64,000 bases of DNA from Cristatella mucedo (lineage: Eukaryota; Bryozoa; Phylactolaemata; Cristatellidae). The position numbers and the translations under genes were made by a program. The notes beneath the pieces were generated by a model. That model was not told where the DNA came from and did not search any database. It saw only the letters and a list, made by a program, of their open reading frames with translations. Shown here in pieces: positions 1 through 60,015 of the stretch. How positions within the stretch are numbered: position 1 is the first letter of the stretch; each line of letters begins with the position of its first letter. The stretch covers positions 17,978,501 to 18,042,500 of the forward strand of contig WPIO01000001.1 in assembly GCA_009760855.2 (NCBI GenBank), read 5' to 3'.

Positions 1-960
1 TGGCATGCACGTTAGCGTTAGCCTAGCATCATTTAATTGGGATCTTACAGGATTGGCATGCGCTCCTTTTCGTGGCCAATGCCGGAAGCCAATTGTGCAG
101 CTATCAAAGCGTGATCTGTTGTTCTCGAGTTGTCTTGACATTAAATTCCTGAAAAAGAGGTAGCAAGGGGAGCCGGGCTTCATTCTTGAGGTAGTGCTGT
201 GGCCTTTGCTTGGCACTCGTTCAGCACGTGTGATGATCTGCAGCTTGGAAGTAGCGCAGCTATTAATTAGTTGTGTGTTGCTGTCGGGTTGTCCTTGACG
301 TTCTTGGGGGGAGGTCTGTAGCATTTCCTGTTCACTCGTTTTATACCCGTGCAATACAACAGTTAGCTGCATATTTTATTTTCATGTTGCAGTAATCTTC
401 CGTTTTGAACGTCCAGCTTTGGAGGCCCGTAGGACATATTGCCCCTCCCTCTATTCTTGCGCTGCAATATCTTGTGGGGTGTACTAGCGCTATAAAAATT
501 CAACTCTCAGTTAAGCCACATCATGTGCTTGTTTAAAAACATTTGTACCCTGAGGATCAAGATATAGCCTCAAATATTTCAGCATTTGATGGACTGCGGG
601 CAAACAAAAAATTTCACCAAAACAGAATTCGTGTATGAATTAGCAATCTTTGTTACAAGTCAGGTATGCTACTGCCATTTTGTTAGCTGGTGCAAACATG
701 CAAGATGTCCCTGTTTCTGGATTCTGACACAGTTGCCATTTTCAGAAGATATTTTTTAGCACCGTCCGAATACTGCGACTTGAGATTTACTGGATGTACC
801 AAGTATTTCCGTCTCTAAAAATGTATCTCAACAACCGTATGCGGTTGTTGATTATCCGGTGTTTTCCCAGCAACCGTCAAGGGTTTAAAGGATGGTATTT
901 TGAAAATGCCCAACCTTTGGTCTGATATATGATTCAAAATGTTTCAAGAAGTTGATTTTG
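1..960. other. No recognised feature
   Basis: AT-leaning unique DNA. No convincing exon or repeat was seen on either strand. Confidence 0.5.
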
Positions 961-971
961 CAATAGATGGC

Positions 972-1160
972 GAGCCGTGATGGCACACTGGGTAAGGCAG
1001 TTGCTTTTCACGACCTTGGTCCCGAAGTCGTGGGTTCGAATCCTTCTATGGGCAATCCTTTATTGCCTCTGCAAGCTGCGGTGATAGCCGTAAAGGCTTT
1101 TCTGTCGCTATACAAAAGGGCTGTTTAATAAGCTAGTATTTTTTATTATTTTTGTAGATA
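972..1160 (+). mobile_element. tRNA-derived SINE, family A
   Basis: A tRNA-like head holds an A-box-like part and the B box gggttcgaatcc. The body reads gtgatagccgtaaaggc and tcgctatacaaaag, and the end is gctagtattttt. The same order is found at 11873, 36164 and 53286 (plus) and 25425 and 61584 (minus). Confidence 0.78.
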
Positions 1161-2294
1161 GGGAAAACCACCCAAATGCATTTTCGGATAAGCAGGGAGT
1201 TAAATAATTCATTAAAATTATTTCCCATACCTTAATCCTCCCAGTTTTCTGAATGCAGTTACTATATTGAACAACCGTCTCAAATTCAAAGTGGAAACTT
1301 TCTAATGCATGCAGATCACCATGAATTTGGCATCATAAGTGTTTTCTACGAATTTTAATACTGTATTTTATACTGTTTTGCAGCTCTTTTTTCAGTAGGA
1401 AACATTTTTAATTGGTGTCCCTCTTAACTATACTATCGATTTCTAGCATATTCTCATACATGGTCTTGGCCCCAGGTATATGCATTCGCACCACCAAATG
1501 TCTCAAAAGCTTGACCATTCCTGAAGAAGTGCTCGATACAGTCGTCGAGATGTATTTTTCGAGGGGGAATACTTGGCACACCCACAAATTCGGACTTCAC
1601 CGTGTTCTGCTAGTGCTACCAAACTATTCTTCCAAAATGGCCGTTTCCGAACAGACTCGAAACTGCCAAACAGCCTTATCTGCATGCTTTTTTTTCGTAG
1701 TAGGTTATCCTAGTTGACAGCAAGTACAATCTGCAGCATTTATTTGCTTCCTCATATTAATACTACCATGTGGTAGTGTTTTTTTGCCTTAATTTAGATA
1801 GATATCTGCAACAATCAATTAGTCATTTGTTGTAAAATACTGAAATGTTTGCTTGAGGTTGGTGTTGATTGCTTAGGTGCGCATGCTAATTGTGCCGGTC
1901 CCCTTTTCTTTTAGAAAGCTGCTTTACAGTGGCACACCTTATGGACTCTTTGCATATCTTTTGATGTTTATCTATAACTGACTAGTCTTTTCTTAGTCGG
2001 TTTCCTACATTTGGGGGTCCAGGAGTAGTAAGTGCTGATTGACGAAGCTCTTTTTTAAGCCATGCTTTTATGCTTGTTAAATCGTACATGTTTAAGTAAA
2101 TAATTATTTGAAACAAATTTTCAATGCTAGAGAGACTACTAAAGTGCATTTATTCTCCTAATCTTATCACGAAGTGATGTCAATGTGTTTGTGTCGGAGA
2201 CTCAGGATTACTTTCCAGTTGTCTGACCACGAGTTGCCCACATGGTTTTCTAGTTTTACACGCTGCATGTCCTCTTGCTCTGTTCCCTATTTAG

Positions 2295-2474
2295 ACTGTC
2301 TGCAACGGAGGAGGCTAGCGATGTTTGCTTAGATTGCCAAGAAACTTCTTCTGATAGTGCCCGAGGGGCCTCTCAGGCTAGCCAGCTCGAATGCCTGCGG
2401 CTGGAGTTGTCGCCAGAGCTACGCAGGCAGCTGGCCATCACCGAATTGCAGACTGCTGCCATCCAGTATCAAAG
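2295..2474 (+). CDS. Candidate exon of an unrecognised plus-strand gene
   Basis: A 180-base open stretch between acceptor ccctatttag and donor gtacta, phase 2 at both ends. It reads LSATEEASDVCLDCQETSSD, then QLECLRLELSPELRRQL and TELQTAAIQYQR. The composition, a serine/acidic part followed by a helical leucine-rich part, looks like real protein. I do not recognise the family. It joins in phase to the exon at 2577. Any earlier exons would lie upstream, possibly outside the window. Confidence 0.45.
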
Positions 2475-2576
2475 GTACTATGCTCAGCTGCCTTATGCCT
2501 GTGTTTGACTGCGATGGTGCTTCTTCCATTGGCAGATCACGGTGAAGCATTTTCGCGGTACTTTTGCTTGTCATAG

Positions 2577-2916
2577 GCCACAGCCATCGTTAGCACTCGT
2601 CCCATGGACAGGACCTGCAGAACGCTGCAAGGAAGCAGCAAAGCAAGCCGACGAAAAAGTTAACTCGCGAGGATCTGCTAGCACCAAGCAGACAGGTGGT
2701 GTAGAGCTGGCTTTAGAGGAGGAGGAAGAAGAAAAAGACGAGCTGCTGCTGCTGGTCGAGCTCTCTGAGGATACCAATGCTGGATCGACCTGCACGGCCA
2801 TGGCGACTTCAACCCCGTACGTCTGCTTGCCACTCCTTAAAGACTGCTGTCTATGCGCCGTGCCTAATGATCTCTGTCGACACGGGCCTGCGAATCGTAT
2901 GCTGGCCGTAGAGTGA
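2577..2916 (+). CDS. Candidate terminal exon of the same plus-strand gene
   Basis: The acceptor is ttgtcatag, entering in phase 2. The exon reads PQPSLALVPWTGPAERCKEA, an acidic run (LEEEEEEKDE), then LLLLVELSED and a cysteine-rich end (DCCLCAVPNDLC), with a stop at 2914-2916. A possible donor (gtacgt) at about 2817 would shorten it. No clear polyadenylation signal was seen within about 300 bases. The opposite strand is also open here, but only through serine-rich low complexity. Confidence 0.42.
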
Positions 2917-3039
2917 TCTTCGGTTTCGAGCTGCCGGCTCATTCACGATGCACTGGCCTCGGAAATGCTACGAATGCTTCCCACGAGGAGCTTGGAGCTT
3001 CTATGTCAAAGGAGTAAAACTTAGCTATTAGTAGTTAAT

Positions 3040-3985
3040 AGTACATTTGTATAGCACACTCAGATAACTTACTCTTTCTAGGCACTTCACATTTGCTGTA
3101 AAGGAAGCATGATCGAATGGTTAGTGGTAACATGTCAATGTCAACAAGCATACACATCGTTAGAGGTGACATGCACAGGGTCAACATGCAAGTATTTTGG
3201 TAAGTGCATGCTGACGCAGTACATGGTAAGTGGCAGCATGTACTGTGTCAGCATGCATGAACGACACTCAAAAAAGGATTAATCACCAGGACCGACTAAA
3301 TGCTGTGATTGAGAGATACGTTTTTAGCTTCCTTTTTAAATGTCAAGTCAGGGGAGTGACATCAGTCGGGAGTGAATTCCAGGCTATGGGAGCATACAAA
3401 CTAAAGGCACGGTCTCCAAAGTATTTGGGGTTCGTACAAGGTCTAGCTAAACGGTGTGATTAAAAAAGCAGGTGGTACGATGCCTAGCCTGGTGGGGTAT
3501 TAGGTCTGATAGGTAGATAGGAGCCATAGAATGAAGGGACCTAAAAGTGAGCGACAAAACCTTGAAGTCAATCCGTTGCTTGACTGGTAGCCAGTGCAGG
3601 TCGGCTAGAAGTGGTTATGTGGCAACTTCGACACTCACGACAGACAAGCCTAGCTGCAAGAGTTTTGCACCAACTCTTAAGTGCCCGATTGCACAGGCCT
3701 GTAGACCAGCAAGCAGTAAGTTACAGAAGTCGACGGTATGTCACAAGTGTGTGCACCAATTTAGATGTGGTATCCCTGCCTAAACAAGCCCGAATTTAGC
3801 AACGTTGTTTAGCTGAAAGTAGGCATACTTGATTGTGGAGCTGATTTTGTCGTCTAACGAAAGGTCACTTTGGAACAGGAAATCTAGATTTCGTCCAGAT
3901 GCAAGTGGAGATATGCTGGCAGAGCCGATGTTGAAGTTAAGTATTCCAATTTCTGAATCACATTTGGTTTGCTCTTACTTAGTTA
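3040..3985 (-). mobile_element. LINE 3' end relic
   Basis: On the minus strand the DLHWLPVK motif (at about 3590) is followed by degenerate reverse-transcriptase C-terminal sequence (FGDRAF-like, SLEFTPD-like). The conserved tail tgccta-gaaagag ... tgtgctatacaaatg lies at about 3045-3100. Several frames are needed, so it is inactive. Confidence 0.65.
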
Positions 3986-4460
3986 ATTGGTTTTATCGTC
4001 AGTCAATTGATTAGCTGATTACACAGCCTCGTCTATGTTGCATTAGAAGAGCCTTTATGGCTGGTGGACATCAATTGCAGTGGACAACAATGAGCTGCAT
4101 ACTGAAGGTTTCCAACACATGGCCTCGGTCACAAAGTGCTCGCCTGTCACTGCTATGCTAAAGCCTTACTGCATCTCCATCTGTAACGTGAGAGCCACCG
4201 AGACTAAGCTAGTGTTATGCCGAAGTTTCTTGTACTGCAGTCAAAGCCTAATTTTTGATGTGCATATGGTTGCCCACCGACTTATGCAACACATGGAAAG
4301 AGAGAAGCTTGGCTGATTCCAGTGAAAATTTAGTAAGTAGCACAGGAAGGCTAAAAAGGATATGCCAGAGTAGGCTGCAGCAGGAGAGAAGATATGTCAT
4401 TGTAGAATCTGTTACTACAACGGATTGTGAAAGTAATTTTAAAGTCCAGGCAACTTAGCG

Positions 4461-4577
4461 ATCCAAAATGTGGGCTCGAGCATTTCGGTGGGTAATCTTT
4501 TATTGCCCACTGCAAGCAAGAGTGATAGCTACTAAGGCTCTTCTGCCCCTATATTAATGAAGCTGTTGAAACACCTG
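4461..4577 (+). mobile_element. tRNA-derived SINE, family A, partial
   Basis: ggtgggtaatcttttattgcc, gagtgatagctactaaggct and cttctgcccctatatt. Only the body is recognisable. Confidence 0.5.
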
Positions 4578-6379
4578 ATCTTTACTTTACTAACAATGTA
4601 AGTGAATGAATGATACAATGATACAACTAATATATTGTCATGCAAGGACCAGAAGGTGCGAGGAGGCTGAAACCGGTGATGTAGTTCAGCTTGGTGTGGA
4701 GGAGCCAAGCTATGGTAAGAGTTTAGCTGTCTATTTGTCGATCAATCGGGAGCCATTGAAACTTATTTTGCAAAAGACTAACTTCTATTCTTGAATTTAA
4801 AACCAATATAGCAGCCATATTAATCTCCAACTGTAGAGGTTTAGTGGCTGTTTCTGGTTTTTTGTAGTAATACTGACTTCCAATTTGGAGATTACCAAGT
4901 CAGCCGTAAGATCTGTCGTCAGCCACTCCGGTAAATAGTCCCAAGCTTTGGCAGCGATCAACATGATGGGGCTATAGCTGTTGAGGCGGACCTTCTGAGT
5001 TCAGATGTTAAACTCCAAGCAGTCATCAGAGAGGAATCTTGAATTAGGAGACTTGACAATGGTTGCCCCATGTATTCTAATCGTTTGTTAAGGGTTTCCT
5101 GTCATCCAGGCACGACGAGTTTTCTCATGTGTTCCTAACGTTTGTGGCTCATGTAAAAAAATTCAACTTGAGTCATTCACTGTCACTCACTTTTGTGGTC
5201 ATTCGGGTTCTTTTTTCTTTAGTCTTGCATTTAATCATATGCAATGGACAATCGTTGCTATGCTTTGGCTTGACCATATCGCCGCTGATGTTGCCATTAC
5301 GGTTTTCCTGACTGCCTTTTATCGAACGTTCTATAAGCAATTGTCATTTCTTTAGTATCTATAAAGTACCTAGTAAGAGATTCAGTTCTGCTTCTATGAA
5401 TGATTGAATCCCAAGTCCAAGTACTAGAGCTGAAGTCACAAAAACGAGTTCCTGTGTGTAATGAGACAAACTGTGCCCATGACAGTGCCATTTCACTGCA
5501 AGTTTTTCCGAGCAGTTTTATCATAAATAGGCTCCTTTTTGGATGTCTTTTACCAAGTATCACATCCGACAGCTGTTTTGGTCGTTTTTGCTGCAGGTTT
5601 GTTGGACCCGAGTCGACACCGAGTGGTCTACGCTTTTCATGTGACAATGATGGTTTTATGGAGACCTGATGTCTAGTACCTGGCGATGTGACTGTTAGCG
5701 GGCTGAAAGTGGCAGCTTTTATGCCCAGAATGTCTTGAACCATTTCATAGCAGCACTACGCCTATTTTCCTAATGACGCCTTGTTGCCTCTTGTTGCTAG
5801 CAATTAAATTTTGTAGTTTTTGTTAGCTTTTCTTACTTCTACTCGTTTCCTTATCCTACTATTGTCCGTCGTGTTAACCGCGAAGCTCAGATCACGATTG
5901 TATATTATGGACCGCAATTTAGAATGCATCAGCAACTTTCACGGTATTCTGCTTTTGCATACTCGAGAACACTTCCGCTGCACTATTGTGCCTAGTGCTG
6001 CTGCTGTAGATATTGCAAAATCGAAGCCATCCAAGCGACGAACGCCCGGAAACGGCTAAGCTAAGACCTGTTTTGCAAATCGCTAGAGTTCTTTGTCCCC
6101 AACGTCAGAAAAAATTATGCGTGAATGGAAATCTACCACATTTAGTTGAGTCCTTTACTACCGTTCGTGGTTGTGGTCGTTTTGAGCTCAATGAGATGGT
6201 GTTACTGGATGTCAAGCATACGTTTTAGTCACGCTTCGCGAGTCAGCCATCGCCCGTAAAACGTGCCGGCGTCAAACATGGGGTAACCGAAGGGGCTCCC
6301 AGCACCAAGCTAACGTCCGTATTATTGCCACTAACAGCAACCCAATTTTTCCTGCTGGATGCTAATGCTAATTTGACTA

Positions 6380-6845
6380 ATCATTCGATAATTTCTTATT
6401 TGTGTTAGAACTGCTGCTCGTTTCTGTAAAGTAGTAGTGATGAAGCCACCGCCAACCTCGCTGACCACATATCTTGTGCCACTGGAATGTGTTCTCGTTA
6501 AGCATTCAATCGTTACTTATTAGCTGCCTGATAGTTGCAATGCTCTTGGCATTTTCGTTGTTATGGAGGCCTTGCTGAAGTTGACTTACTACTCCGTTAT
6601 AACCGAAAGCTACCCCAGGTTTTCATTTTTTCATGCACCGAAATCGTTGAAAATTGGAGGTGGAGTAGCCGTTGTCGCCAACACCTCTTTCAATTTCAAG
6701 TCTTTGTCTGATCCTGCTAAACAATGTTTTGAATCTCTGGCTCTCTGTCCAGGTAGTGTTAAGTTCCCAATAGTGGTGTTAAGCTATAGTCTTTCTGCAA
6801 TTGTAGGTTCATCTCTGATTTCTTACTGTCTGTTCTTTAAATAAG
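6380..6845 (+). pseudogene. LINE endonuclease relic (CR1/L2-like)
   Basis: The stretch reads PRFSFFHAPKSLKIGGGVAV, then NFKSLSDPAKQCFESLALC and VKFPIVVLSYS. The pattern P-x-F-x-F-x-H-A-P ... GGGVA ... F-E-S-L matches the apurinic-type endonuclease of CR1/L2 non-LTR retrotransposons. The N-terminal part (ANLADHIS) is in another frame, so the element is degenerate. The reverse transcriptase relic at 7490 may belong to the same insertion. Confidence 0.6.
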
Positions 6846-6989
6846 GATTGCCCACTACTCATGCTTGATATTTCAATATCTATTTTGATAACCCATCAGG
6901 AGCAGTGCTCCAGCATACTTTTACAGTCCGTCTCTCTGCCTCCTGTACTCACATTCAAGCCCCTACGCATATAAAAAATATTAGATGTA

Positions 6990-7136
6990 AAGCCTCATTT
7001 GTGTAGCGGCAGAAGAGCCCGAACGGCTATCGCCACCGCTGCTCGCAGTTGGCATTAAAGAATCGCCCACTGCAGGATTCGTACCCATGACCTCGGTCGT
7101 GAAGTGCTAGCACCTTATCTCATGTGCTATCACGGC
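6990..7136 (-). mobile_element. tRNA-derived SINE, family A, older copy
   Basis: Reverse copy: gcagaagagcccgaacggct, ggattcgtaccc and tgaagtgctagcacctt. The B box is mutated. Confidence 0.62.
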
Positions 7137-7489
7137 CTTTGTAAAAGGCCACACCTTTATATTAAATCCCCCCTTGCAATTGTACCTTAGCGACATCAAT
7201 CGTCTTCCCTTTCGGCACATCTGATCATAAACAGATTTCAGTCTGCTTGGAATGTGTTTCTGTTTCAGTATAAAAAAATTTCATGTGAATCAAACAGTGA
7301 TACCGTCTGCTGCTGATTTGCTACCTCTGTTCTCCTACTTGACCCTTCTACCCACCTTCACTCCATGATGCAATGCTTCAGTGCTGCCACATTAGTCAAC
7401 GTCCATGATGAGTTTGCACTTCTAATCAAATGACAGGTCATTCCCCGCCGAGTCGCCCTTCGAGTTATGGCTGACACCAAAAGTAAGAA

Positions 7490-7690
7490 ATTCTAAATGT
7501 AGACTTGTGAAGGCTGCCAACAGTTCGGGAAAGTTGCATCCACTGTTAAGTCGGCCTACTTTCAGCTAGGCAACATCGCCAAAATCAGGACCTCAGACAA
7601 GAGTACGGCAGCAACTAGTTCACGCGTTTACGTCATCGTTGCTAGACTTGGGCGATTCCCTTTATTCACGAGGAGCCTTTTCATATTTTT
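7490..7690 (+). pseudogene. LINE reverse transcriptase relic
   Basis: The stretch reads SAYFQLGNIAKIRTSDKS, then VYVIVARLG, the thumb-proximal FxLRNIxKIR segment of CR1/L2-like reverse transcriptases. The same segment occurs at about 56400 as SAYFQLHDIVKC. Confidence 0.6.
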
Positions 7691-8599
7691 AGAAAAAGAG
7701 ACCCGGTTGCACGGGCAGCATATTTATTCACACATCAAACAGCACTAGGTTAAACCTGAGTTGAAGCAACAGGTCTGTTTACCGCATGCATCGAAGCCAA
7801 CGCAATTACTGCTTCTGCGTCTCAGCTCATCACAGTGCACGTGTCAGCAATGAAATAGCATCGCCGGGAGCCGTGTCGAAGTACAGTTATAGAAAAAAGA
7901 AAGAAGAGCAGTATCGTGAGAATCTTATGTATGATGGCACTGATCCATTGGCGATGCCGTCTTAGGCGAGCTAGTTTCTCATCACTGGGTCTCAGTGAAC
8001 TCAGACCTAAAGATTGCTGCTGCTGCTGCGATGACACGTGTCCACTTCCTCTAGGCATCTACAACGTTGCAAAGAATTGTGGCAGACACATGGCACGGTG
8101 TGTTCCGAACGTTTTTGTTGAAAACCACAAACCGACTTTTTTCTGTGGCTGTAAATTCCGTCGGGAGATAACGGGTTTTCTACAATGTCAAGCGACTAAA
8201 GTAATGTGGAGCATGTGAAAATATTTATTGACAACCCAGAAACAAGCACACATGCTGCTAGTAAGTATGTCCTTAGTGTGGCGTCGCCCCACTACGATTA
8301 TGTATGACCTCCCCTTGTCTAGCCAGCCTTAGAGGCCACAACCATCTGCATCTGTATATTCTGCTGTAGCACATTCCACAAAGTCGGGTTTACTGAAAAG
8401 GTCAGCTATTGGTGTAGGCCGAACACACTACACTGCCTCAAGTGCCTGTCGGTATCGCTCTGTAGTTGTCCTATGGGGTTCAAATCGGTCAAGTGGCTGG
8501 GCCTCTGTGCCAGCAACAATCAAGGATTCATCAAAAAGTATTTTGCTCACGTTTGGTCAAGCACGTTGAATACTGTAGTTGGGTCTTTAAATTTGGAAA

Positions 8600-8800
8600 A
8601 AAGATAGCGACCGTAAGCACACTGCCAGGCCAGTGGAGCGCCTTCTGACGAATCCCTGTTTGCTGCTGGTGCAATGGCCGAGCCAGTCGCCTGATTTGAA
8701 CGTGATAGGACGACTATATAGCGATATCGACAGAGGCAGGGTATTGCAACAGGCCACCATCGAGGATCAGGGCTCTCTATCGGATGGAAGCAAGGGAAAG
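8600..8800 (+). pseudogene. Tc1/mariner-like transposase relic
   Basis: The plus strand reads ERLLTNPCLLLVQWPSQSPD, then LNVIGRLYSDIDRG, the WPSQSPDLNxIExxW block around the last catalytic aspartate of Tc1-type transposases. The surrounding frames are broken. Confidence 0.65.
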
Positions 8801-8894
8801 AGAGATCGGCAACTTTTTATTAATGTGGGCTGCGACGCCGAGTCTCTGAGGACCTGGCTGATCTTCCACTCATGGCTCTGCTCTCTAATCGCTG

Positions 8895-8990
8895 TAATAA
8901 TAATAATACCTTTGTATAATGCCCCCAGAGAGCTTCCATCTCTTTCTAGATACTTTACATTTGCTGTCAGCCACTACGGCAAGTTCAGGC
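8895..8990 (-). mobile_element. LINE/SINE 3' tail fragment
   Basis: aataataataccttt, then tataatgcccccagagagct and ctttctagatactttacatttgctg: the reverse of the common tail. Confidence 0.55.
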
Positions 8991-9233
8991 AGCTGGGCTT
9001 GGGCCATAGATCTTGGCCAAGGGGTAAGGTGCTCGCTGAACACGGTTCCAGTTCAAGCGGTAATGATACCGGTAAGCCTCTGTGTAAACGGGTCTATTCA
9101 ATCATCTAATTTTTTACCTTTATCTTGGCTAGACCCTAATTTTCTTTTTAAGGTAATTCAGACTGGTTGCAGCTGCTATTATTCTAGGTGGACTACATCC
9201 AGCTGCATTTACCATTCACAACTCCCTAGTCAG

Positions 9234-9238
9234 GCACA

Positions 9239-9319
<81 letters not shown>

Positions 9320-9343
9320 GCACACACACACACACACACACAC
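9234..9343. repeat. (CACG)n then (CA)n microsatellite
   Basis: About 55 bases of the tetramer cgca followed by about 50 bases of ca with one cg interruption. Confidence 0.95.
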
Positions 9344-10630
9344 GGTGATTGATGAACTGAACCCTCTTGCAGGCTACTTTAGATTGGAATCCTGGATGCT
9401 GACCAACTTTGTTAGCTAAACGAAGATAAACCCCAACGAGGAGGTGGGGTTTACAAACAGTAGCAATGACACCCAAAACGCTGATTGGAAATCATTATCT
9501 CTGCACTATTCGTGACTTGGAGGACACAGGCCGCTACTATTCCTCCACTAGCCAGCTAGTGCACAGCTGTTGGATGTAGCTTCGGGACGGGTCGGTGCGA
9601 AGCTGTGGTCCAGCAGCTGTGGTCCAGCAGCTGTGATCGTCCAGCCCGCCGTTGATGAGCTGTGGCTGATAGGCTGAGGCAGGAGGAGAGCAGTTGGAAC
9701 GCTAGCGGAATGGAGAACGGCTGTGTACTGCGAGAATCAGCCGAAATACCTTGTAGTTGAAATGCTTATAGATGCAGGGCAGAAGCCCGTGTGTGCTGTT
9801 GACAGCTATCCAGCACAATAGCTTGTTGGTCTTCATGACTTTGTGCAGTTATTGAAGGAAATGCCTACACAAGGTCTGTCTTTTCTTTAGCCATGTGCAA
9901 TTTCTTGACCAGCGATACTGAACGTCACCGTTTCCTAGAATGTTAGCTATAAATAGCAGTAAAAACATTGCTAATCATCACATTTTTAAGTAATCATTAT
10001 CAATTTTTCCACAAAATTAACTTCTTAGTTGTGGTTTATTTCCCTTGAATTTACCCATGTTGGCAAAGGCAAGGTTATGAAATGAGCCTGCAGACCTTCA
10101 GTCACAAGTTCGCCTGTTATGGCTAGAGATCGGCTGGAGTTGAGATATACCTGCCTGGGCCACCAGGACCCCTTTTATAAAGTTCTGCGATCTGACTCTC
10201 TGCTGAGTATGGCACAAAGCTACTCTTAAGGAAGACCGGAAGCAGGTCGACAGGTAAAAAAGGGGTTACTGTGCTGATTAGGCATTGGCTGCTCAGGTCG
10301 GTAATTTTGCAGCAGTTGTGCTTGCGCCGTTTTAAACTTCAGAACCGTACTCGAAAGGGCTGCTACATGTTATGCAAATGAGGCATTGAGTATAAGCCAC
10401 TGAGGTGCATGACACAATGCAGATTCTTAAAATGAGTAAATGTGCTGAGCAAATCGTCTATTGTGTGTAACAAACGTAACCCCCATCTTATGGCAGCTCA
10501 AAATTCAAGAGGGCGACACAGCCTTTAAAAAGGTTCTGTGATGCCCCTTGGCTTTAAATCACTATTCAAATCCAGCCGGCTCCTCAGCCACACTAGTGTA
10601 GTATATTTTCACGCGATTTTGAGTGCGTGC
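9344..10630. other. Unassigned stretch downstream of the VWA3 exon
   Basis: The rest of the minus-strand gene should start here, because the VWA3 exon leaves in phase 1. A tandem ctgtggtccagcag is present at about 9605. No exon with domain similarity was found. Confidence 0.45.
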
Positions 10631-10644
10631 GCATACACCCTTAC

Positions 10645-57888
<47,244 letters not shown>

Positions 57889-58828
57889 CTGCAAGTACAA
57901 CACAAGAGGGGAGATCGGCCGATGGCTATTTTCTTCCCTGCCCCTTTTTTTTATCGCAGGTGGGCATCCATTTCTACGCAGCTTCAGCACGACAGAGTAG
58001 CCGTCGAGGCAGCAGCTTTTTCAGCGTGCATGCTTTGACGCTCCCCCTGCTTCGAAAACCAGGTCTCTGCCGCTGGCAGCCACTCGAGGCGCTCTGCTCA
58101 CCAGGGCAGGGCTGGGCAGCGCTGCCCTCTATGACCTGTTGCTGTGGCTGACCGGCGTGCTGCTTCGATCAACAGGTACAGATTTCTTTTTGGTGCGCAT
58201 GCGGTGGCCAAAGGACCTCCTCTAGTGTAACAAAGGGAAAGTGAGAAGCACACTTGTGTCCGGAGGACTGTCGAGACCAGCATGGATGTAGCAGTGCAGT
58301 GCGGCCAGAAATGATGTGGCAAAGCTGGCAGACAGAAAGAGAGATAAAAGGTGTATGGGCAGGGTGACATCTCCTTTTTTAATCATTCAACATCTTTCTG
58401 TGGTGCTTTGCCCGCTTCGACCGGCACTGACTGAGTGCCAGAGCACTCGGCTAACGCAATGGAAGATGCTTGAGTGTCGTTGCTAGCATAAACTTCTAAC
58501 GGGCATTGAAAGAAAGGTACACCTGAGCACTATTCATTATTTATCCTTCATTTTTAAAATATATAATTCATTTGTATAGCGCTCTTCATTATTCATTATT
58601 ATTATTATCGGTCATTGCATAAAACGACTCTCCAAATCAGAGCCCTGGCTGAACGCATCGTCAGCCAGTGAATCCCACTGAAGATTTGTGCAAGCACAAG
58701 TGTCTGCATATGCAATTTCTATGCATGGTGTAAGCATGTATACCTGTGTGTAGCATGTGTTTTTTATGTGTTTGAGTGTGTGAGCGTGCGAGTGCACATG
58801 CACTTGCGTGCGTGCACGTGTGTGCGTT

Positions 58829-58957
<129 letters not shown>

Positions 58958-59894
58958 CGTAGATGTATGTATTTATGGATGCGGTTTATTGGGTAAGTGA
59001 AAGTGTGTTTGTGTAGGTGTATGTATATGTGTTTGCCTGTTTCTCCGTATAATTAATTGTGTATTAGTGTATGTTTATGAGCATGTTTGTGTTTGTCGTG
59101 TGTGTGTGTGTGCACCATGTGAGCATGCATGTATGCATGCAAATGTTTGTTTGTGTCTGTTAGAGTGCTAGAATGGGTATGCCAAAAGTCTTAGCTGCCC
59201 CTTGGCTAACCAACGAGCCAGCATCGCTGTGTAGTCAAGCTAGAGAACAACCAGCATGAACACTGACGTCATCCCTCTGGACAAGTGGGTAGCCAGAGCT
59301 TGCCCTTTAGTTAATGCTAGCCACATGCAGGCCAGGCTCGAAGCCCTCTTTGAAATTCCGTAGAAGTGAGATGCGTCGGTCGCATTAGCCATCACTGGTA
59401 CTCGCGAGAAGCCAACGAGTGCTTGAGAAGGCTACTGGCAGCTACAGCAGCTGTCGGCACCCAACGAGGTGCCAGTTGCACGGACGTGGTCAGCTCCCAT
59501 CTATCGATGGCAGGAGAGCCGTTTTGTTGGCTAATATCGGACAAATGGAAGGCTGTAGATCTAAAGCTACATTCACACGGTCAGTTTTATTTAGTTCACC
59601 GTCCGACTGAGATTACCTCACGAGTCGGTGGAGGGAGGCTGGGCAGCGCTAGGCATAATTGAAGCAGCTTTGGCTGCTGCCGTCAGCTTTCGGTAGCAGC
59701 CCAGCAGTAAACCAAATAACTATACCCTTCACGGACCTATAACGTGCTCACAGACATGCTCATGTTGTAAGAATCGGCCAGGAAAAAGCTCCATGGCTAC
59801 GACTTTGTTAACTTCAAAAGGTGATGTGCCGTGCTTTGGAGCCAAGACACCCACTCAAGCGTTGGGAGACCAGCGGAAGCACCGAGAACCTCCT

Positions 59895-60015
59895 CTGTAT
59901 TCGTTTGTGTAGCACCCTCCTCAGTAAATTAGATCTCTCCGAGGCATTTTACAAGGGCTGCACAGTATTGTCGACATGGTTAGTGATAACATGCACAGTG
60001 TAAGCTCAATTCAGC
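59895..60015 (-). mobile_element. LINE/SINE 3' tail fragment
   Basis: Reverse of the common tail: tgtgtagcaccctcctcagt, atctctccgaggcattttac, then the upstream segment ending catggttagtgataacatgc. Confidence 0.5.

Noticed and set aside
972-1050. Functional tRNA gene at the B-box-like sequence
   Set aside because: The cloverleaf is incomplete, a conserved non-tRNA body follows, and many copies exist. It is a SINE.
2571-2942. Minus-strand open frame of 123 codons with a serine run
   Set aside because: The serine run is the reverse of the plus-strand glutamate-codon stretch. No splice or domain support, and the plus strand gives a better exon.
5297-5743. Minus-strand open frame of 148 codons
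   Set aside because: No motif, no splice context and ordinary composition; it is likely chance in a repeat-rich stretch.
9236-9476. Open frames through the CA, GA, GT and TA microsatellites here and at 14.3, 14.8, 40.4, 41.5 and 58.8 kb
   Set aside because: Simple-sequence readings with no coding support.
9600-9780. Possible extra TSP1 exon on the minus strand (STAGWTIT-like)
   Set aside because: No CSxTCG motif and no cysteine pattern; the similarity is a chance from a short ctgtggtccag repeat.
58098-58370. Possible first exon with a hydrophobic start on the minus strand
   Set aside because: Its best donor leaves in a phase that does not match the VWA1 exon, and the hydrophobic stretch is not a convincing signal peptide.
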